Source: Clostridium sp. CAG:590
GTDB lineage: Bacteria > Bacillota > Clostridia > Lachnospirales > Lachnospiraceae
Assembly: GCA_000431135.1 (NCBI GenBank)
Contig: HF987839.1
Location: forward strand, 2,966-12,693
DNA: 9,728 bases
Direction of reading: 5' to 3'
Shown here: piece by piece, positions 6,799 through 9,728 of the stretch
Numbering within the stretch: position 1 is the first letter of the stretch
Layout: each line of letters begins with the position of its first letter
Notes under the pieces: model-generated
What the model was told of the DNA's origin: nothing
Database searches by the model: none
The model's input: only the letters and a program-made list of their open reading frames with translations
Made by a program: the position numbers and the translations under genes

Positions 6799-7485
6799 AT
6801 GGTTGTGCTTGATCATGTAACCATGCAGTATCCGACAGGAACAAAAGCACTGGATGATGTTACATTTCATATCAATAAAGGGGAGTTTGTATTTGTTGTC
6901 GGCAGCAGTGGTTCTGGAAAGACAACATTGATCAAATTATTATTAAAAGAAATGAATCCGACATCGGGTGAGATTTCTGTCGATGACAAGCAATATAGTA
7001 AGTTAAAAAGAAAAGAGATTCCGATGTTACGAAGAAAGATCGGTGTCGTATTCCAGAATTTCCGCTTGTTGAAGGATCGTACCGTGTTTGAAAATGTAGC
7101 CTTTGCACAGCAGGTGATTGAAAAGCCGATGCGGGAGATCCGGAGAGAGGTACCGGCAACATTGACAATGGTTGGACTAGCAGACAGGTATAAGCAGTTT
7201 CCGAAGGAACTTTCCGGTGGAGAACAACAGAGAGTAGCACTTGCCAGAGCAATTGTGAATCAGCCGGAGATCATTTTGGCGGATGAGCCGACCGGTAATC
7301 TGGATCCGAAGAATTCAATGGAGATCATGCGGTTATTGGAGGACATTAATCGGAGAGGAACGACGGTTGTTGTTGTAACGCATAACAAAGATATTGTCAA
7401 TCTTATGCAAAAGAGAGTCATTACGCTGAAGAAGGGCAAGATCATCAGCGATGAGGAAAAGGGTGGTTATCACGATGAAGATTAA
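6799..7485 (+). CDS. ftsE: Cell division ATP-binding protein FtsE
   Basis: This 228-residue cytosolic ABC ATPase has the usual FtsE length. All nucleotide-site motifs are present: Walker A GSSGSGKT (35-42), Q-loop Q86 in VVFQNFRLL, signature LSGGEQQR (138-145), Walker B with catalytic E163 in ILADEPTGNLD, and H-loop H195 in VVTHN. The stretch FQNFRLLKDRTVFENV is characteristic of FtsE rather than of LolD/MacB-type relatives, and the ftsX gene immediately downstream settles the assignment. FtsE dimers power FtsX at the inner face of the membrane, turning ATP hydrolysis into control of extracellular peptidoglycan hydrolases. The ATG start has AGAAGGGAG at 6783-6791 with a 7-nt spacer. The 3' end overlaps ftsX by 11 nt, indicating translational coupling and matched stoichiometry. 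Confidence 0.97.
   Translation: MVVLDHVTMQYPTGTKALDDVTFHINKGEFVFVVGSSGSGKTTLIKLLLKEMNPTSGEISVDDKQYSKLKRKEIPMLRRKIGVVFQNFRLLKDRTVFENVAFAQQVIEKPMREIRREVPATLTMVGLADRYKQFPKELSGGEQQRVALARAIVNQPEIILADEPTGNLDPKNSMEIMRLLEDINRRGTTVVVVTHNKDIVNLMQKRVITLKKGKIISDEEKGGYHDED
7459..7466 (+). promoter_or_regulatory. Ribosome binding site that fixes the ftsX start at 7475
   Basis: AAGGGTGG inside the ftsE 3' end lies 8 nt before ATG 7475. An in-frame ATG at 7451 and a GTG at 7463 lie further upstream, but 7463 overlaps this site, and either would add an N-terminus not expected for FtsX, which usually begins close to an MKxNTxxYxxKxG-like segment. Confidence 0.65.
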
Positions 7486-8386
7486 TACATTAGGTTATAG
7501 TATCAAACAGGGACTTAAGAATATCCGCCGTAATCTTCTCTTCTCCCTTGCTTCTGTAGGAACGATCGTTGCATGTTTGTTTTTATTCGGTATATTTTAT
7601 TCCATTGTGTTGAATATGGAGAATGAGATACAGTCGATTGAGGAGACGTTAACAATTTCAGTTTTCTTTGATGAAGGGACAGATGAAAACAGGATTGCAG
7701 AGATTGGAAATGAGTTGAAAGCCATTAAGAATATTGATACCATTTATTATGTGTCTGCAGATAAGGCATGGAATAATTATGTGGATGATGTGTATGGTGG
7801 CAACGAGGATTATGTACACTCCGTATTTGGAGATGATAATCCGCTGGCAAATTCTTCCTCTTATGAGATTACGCTCAAAGATATCAGTAAGCAGAAAGAT
7901 ACCGTATCGCAGATTGAGAAGATTGAGAATGTACGTCGTGTCAACAGCAGTGACGGAACGGCAAAGAGTCTGAACGCGTTGAACCGGTTGGTGGGATATG
8001 CTTCTATCGGAGTCATTCTTATTTTATTGCTGGTTTCCTTATTCCTGATCAGTAATACGATCACGATTGGTATATCTGTCAGAAAAGAAGAGATTGCCAT
8101 TATGAAACTGATCGGCGCAAAGGATATATTTGTTCGTGCACCGTTCTTAGTTGAAGGTGTGTTGATCGGACTGGTTGGTTCTATCATCCCGTTAGGTATC
8201 ATTTATTTTATGTATAACGGAGTGATTGATTATCTGACACAGCATTTTACAGTAGTAGCCAATCTGATGCATTTTGTGTCAGTTGGTGAGGTGTATAAGG
8301 GATTAGCACCGATTGCGTTATTGATGGGTGTTGGAATTGGATTTTTTGGAAGTCTGATCACAACACACAAACATTTAAGGGTATAG
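7475..8386 (+). CDS. ftsX: Cell division permease-like protein FtsX
   Basis: This is a 303-residue integral membrane protein of normal FtsX length. Four membrane segments are visible at about 21-46, 173-197, 222-247 and 276-297. Between the first two lies an extracellular domain (47-172) rich in charged residues, the part known in other Gram-positives to bind the coiled coil of the partner hydrolase. The RKEEIAIMKLIGAKDIFVRA segment (203-222) is the conserved FtsX/MacB-type cytoplasmic coupling region that contacts the ATPase. The N-terminus has the basic QGLKNIRRN stretch typical of the family. FtsX passes the conformational change driven by FtsE across the membrane to activate peptidoglycan cleavage; it is not itself a transporter. 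It overlaps ftsE, and its TAG stop lies in the ribosome binding site of the M23 peptidase gene, so the three are likely made together. Confidence 0.96.
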   Translation: MKINTLGYSIKQGLKNIRRNLLFSLASVGTIVACLFLFGIFYSIVLNMENEIQSIEETLTISVFFDEGTDENRIAEIGNELKAIKNIDTIYYVSADKAWNNYVDDVYGGNEDYVHSVFGDDNPLANSSSYEITLKDISKQKDTVSQIEKIENVRRVNSSDGTAKSLNALNRLVGYASIGVILILLLVSLFLISNTITIGISVRKEEIAIMKLIGAKDIFVRAPFLVEGVLIGLVGSIIPLGIIYFMYNGVIDYLTQHFTVVANLMHFVSVGEVYKGLAPIALLMGVGIGFFGSLITTHKHLRV

Positions 8387-8390
8387 GAGG
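8385..8390 (+). promoter_or_regulatory. Ribosome binding site overlapping the ftsX stop codon
   Basis: AGGAGG at 8385-8390 overlaps the last two bases of the ftsX TAG stop (8384-8386). It stands 7 nt before GTG 8398. The other in-frame GTG at 8392 is only 1 nt after the site, so 8398 is preferred. The overlap points to translation of the peptidase by terminating FtsX ribosomes. Confidence 0.8.
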
Positions 8391-8397
8391 TGTGATC

Positions 8398-9642
8398 GTG
8401 TTTCACAAAAGACCCAGAATGTTATTTTGTAATATACTTGCGATTGCTTTGGCGGTTGGATGTATCTCGCCACAGGGGGCGGTGAGTATGGCAACTGGTA
8501 CAACAGAGGCCAAGACGGACACAACCCAGACGGATGATGGTTCGGCAGACGCTTCAGTGGATAAGGCACGTAAAGATGCGGCAGAATATTCGCAAAAGAA
8601 AAAGAAGGCACAGGAGATTCTGGACAACCTGAAGGATGCCAAGAATAACCTGGAGAATTATGTAATACAATTGGATAAATCTTTAAATGAGCTTCAATTG
8701 GAGATTTCACATCTGGAAGAGAATCAAAAAGAATTAGAGGCAACGATTGAAGATACCAAGGCGAATCTGAAAGAAGCGGAGGCGGCACAGGAACAGCAGT
8801 ATAATGAGATGAAGCAGCGAATTCAGATGGTGTATGAATCCGGCAACAAACGTTATCTTGATGTGCTGCTGACAGCAAGTTCCATGACGGATATGATGAA
8901 TAAGACGGAATATGTGTCGCAGGTATCTCTGTATGATTATAATATCCTGAAGGAATTAAAGACAGCAAAAGAGCAGGTTGCTAATATCAAGATGAAATTA
9001 GATAAAGACCTTGAAAGCAATGAGAAGCTTCAGGAGGAAGTGGCAAAACAAAAAGAAAATATGGAAGTGCTGGTGGAAGAGAAGAAGAGTCAGATTGATG
9101 AATATAACACTTCGATCAAAGGCCAGCAGGAAGAACTTCAAAAATATACACAGGCACAGCAGGAGGCAGAGAATATTATTGCGGCTGCTGAGGCAAATTC
9201 CAATGCGAATAGTGGAGGAACTGCAGGTGGTGGTGGCACTACTTATACAGGTGGTGTATTTACATGGCCGGTTCCCGGTTATAACCAGATCACTTCTTAT
9301 TTTGGTTCCAGAACATCACCGGTTGCAGGCGCGAGTTCGAATCATAGAGGAATCGACATTGCATGTGATACCGGAGCAGCAGTTGTAGCAGCAGCATCCG
9401 GAACGGTTATTGTGGCAGCATATAACTATGCGGAAGGTAATTATGTGTGTATTGATCATGGTGGCGGAGTGGTTACCGTATATATGCATAACTCATCGCT
9501 TGCCGTATCGGTTGGAGAAACCGTGGCAGCAGGACAGCAGATTGCATCGGCGGGGTCGACTGGTGTTTCGACCGGACCGCATTGTCATTTTGGTGTTCGT
9601 GTAAATGGTGCCTATGTAGATCCGTTGGGTTATCTGCAGTAG
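8398..9642 (+). CDS. Secreted coiled-coil M23 peptidase, likely FtsEX-controlled murein hydrolase
   Basis: From GTG 8398 the protein has 414 residues. A basic N-terminus (FHKRPR) and a hydrophobic core (about 9-22) form an export signal; LAVGC fits a loose lipobox, so it could be a lipoprotein rather than cleaved near residue 35. Residues 55-265 form a long coiled coil with an interruption at about 150-165 (KRYLDVLLTASSMTDMMN), the layout of EnvC, CwlO and PcsB-type partners of FtsX. A glycine-rich linker (272-286) leads to the M23/LytM domain (about 290-412). Zinc ligands H316 and D320 (HRGID) and H397, catalytic H395 of the HCH motif, and H364 (YMH) are all present, so it should cut peptide cross-links in peptidoglycan directly. 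E. coli EnvC, by contrast, has a degenerate site and only activates amidases. The gene follows ftsX by 11 nt. Confidence 0.93.
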   Translation: MFHKRPRMLFCNILAIALAVGCISPQGAVSMATGTTEAKTDTTQTDDGSADASVDKARKDAAEYSQKKKKAQEILDNLKDAKNNLENYVIQLDKSLNELQLEISHLEENQKELEATIEDTKANLKEAEAAQEQQYNEMKQRIQMVYESGNKRYLDVLLTASSMTDMMNKTEYVSQVSLYDYNILKELKTAKEQVANIKMKLDKDLESNEKLQEEVAKQKENMEVLVEEKKSQIDEYNTSIKGQQEELQKYTQAQQEAENIIAAAEANSNANSGGTAGGGGTTYTGGVFTWPVPGYNQITSYFGSRTSPVAGASSNHRGIDIACDTGAAVVAAASGTVIVAAYNYAEGNYVCIDHGGGVVTVYMHNSSLAVSVGETVAAGQQIASAGSTGVSTGPHCHFGVRVNGAYVDPLGYLQ

Positions 9643-9696
9643 ACGCTATAGAGAGCGTGAACACGAAATATTAACATATATGTAGTAGAATAGGAA

Positions 9697-9728
9697 TGTC
9701 GCACTAAGAGTATAGTTCTAGTGCGACA
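9697..9728 (+). terminator. Perfect 10-bp inverted repeat at the window end, probable terminator
   Basis: TGTCGCACTA (9697-9706) and TAGTGCGACA (9719-9728) are exact reverse complements separated by a 12-nt loop; half the pairs are G:C. It lies 54 nt after the peptidase stop codon. The window stops at the last base of the right arm, so a following T-run cannot be seen. A terminator for the ftsEX operon is the simplest reading; the end of an intergenic repeat is the alternative. A weaker 5-bp hairpin (ACGCT/AGCGT, 9643-9658) directly after the stop has no T-run. Confidence 0.6.

Noticed and set aside
8375..8968. 197-residue reverse-strand frame opposite the M23 peptidase gene
   Set aside because: It is the antisense of coiled-coil codons, rich in Ser, Pro and His, with no domain. 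The + strand gene is certain.
1..9728. Search for CRISPR repeats, tRNA/rRNA genes, insertion-sequence ends, attachment sites and toxin-antitoxin pairs
   Set aside because: None was seen by eye. The genes are co-directional, similar in base composition and all of chromosomal type.

Overview
The window looks like ordinary chromosomal DNA from a Gram-positive anaerobe of the Clostridia, most likely a Lachnospiraceae gut bacterium. The evidence is moderate-to-low GC, strong AGGAGG-type ribosome binding sites, several GTG starts, and gene families typical of that group (DUF4317, DUF815 ATPase, DUF4080 radical SAM, and a CdaR-like regulator next to ftsEX). All eight genes are on the + strand and tightly packed. 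No rRNA, tRNA, CRISPR array, insertion sequence or phage gene is visible.

Left part (1-216): no gene is supported. It holds a good sigma-A-type promoter (TTGAAT-17 bp-TATAAT, 98-126) sitting inside an AT-rich dyad, then an untranslated leader of about 84 nt with a small hairpin.

Left block (217-5600): a sugar-phosphate-type nucleotidyltransferase, a DUF4317 protein, a DUF815-family AAA ATPase with a long N-terminal extension, and a B12-binding/radical SAM protein with a DUF4080 C-terminus. Gaps of 65, 43 and 14 nt suggest co-transcription. None of the four has a function that can be assigned from sequence alone. A 14-bp terminator-like hairpin lies inside the start of the radical SAM gene.

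Right block (5680-9642): a CdaR/PucR-type transcription factor, then ftsE, ftsX and a secreted coiled-coil M23 peptidase. ftsE and ftsX overlap by 11 nt, and the ftsX stop codon lies in the ribosome binding site of the peptidase gene, so these three are almost certainly translationally coupled. The expected model is that the FtsE ATPase drives FtsX, whose extracellular loop controls the coiled coil of the M23 enzyme and so gates peptidoglycan cleavage at division or during growth. Unlike E. coli EnvC, this M23 domain keeps all its metal-binding and catalytic residues. The window ends on a perfect 10-bp inverted repeat that is probably the terminator of this operon.

I see no clearly new defence or mobile system. 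The points most worth checking are the uncharacterised left block, the intragenic hairpin, and the FtsEX-M23 unit with an attached CdaR-like regulator.
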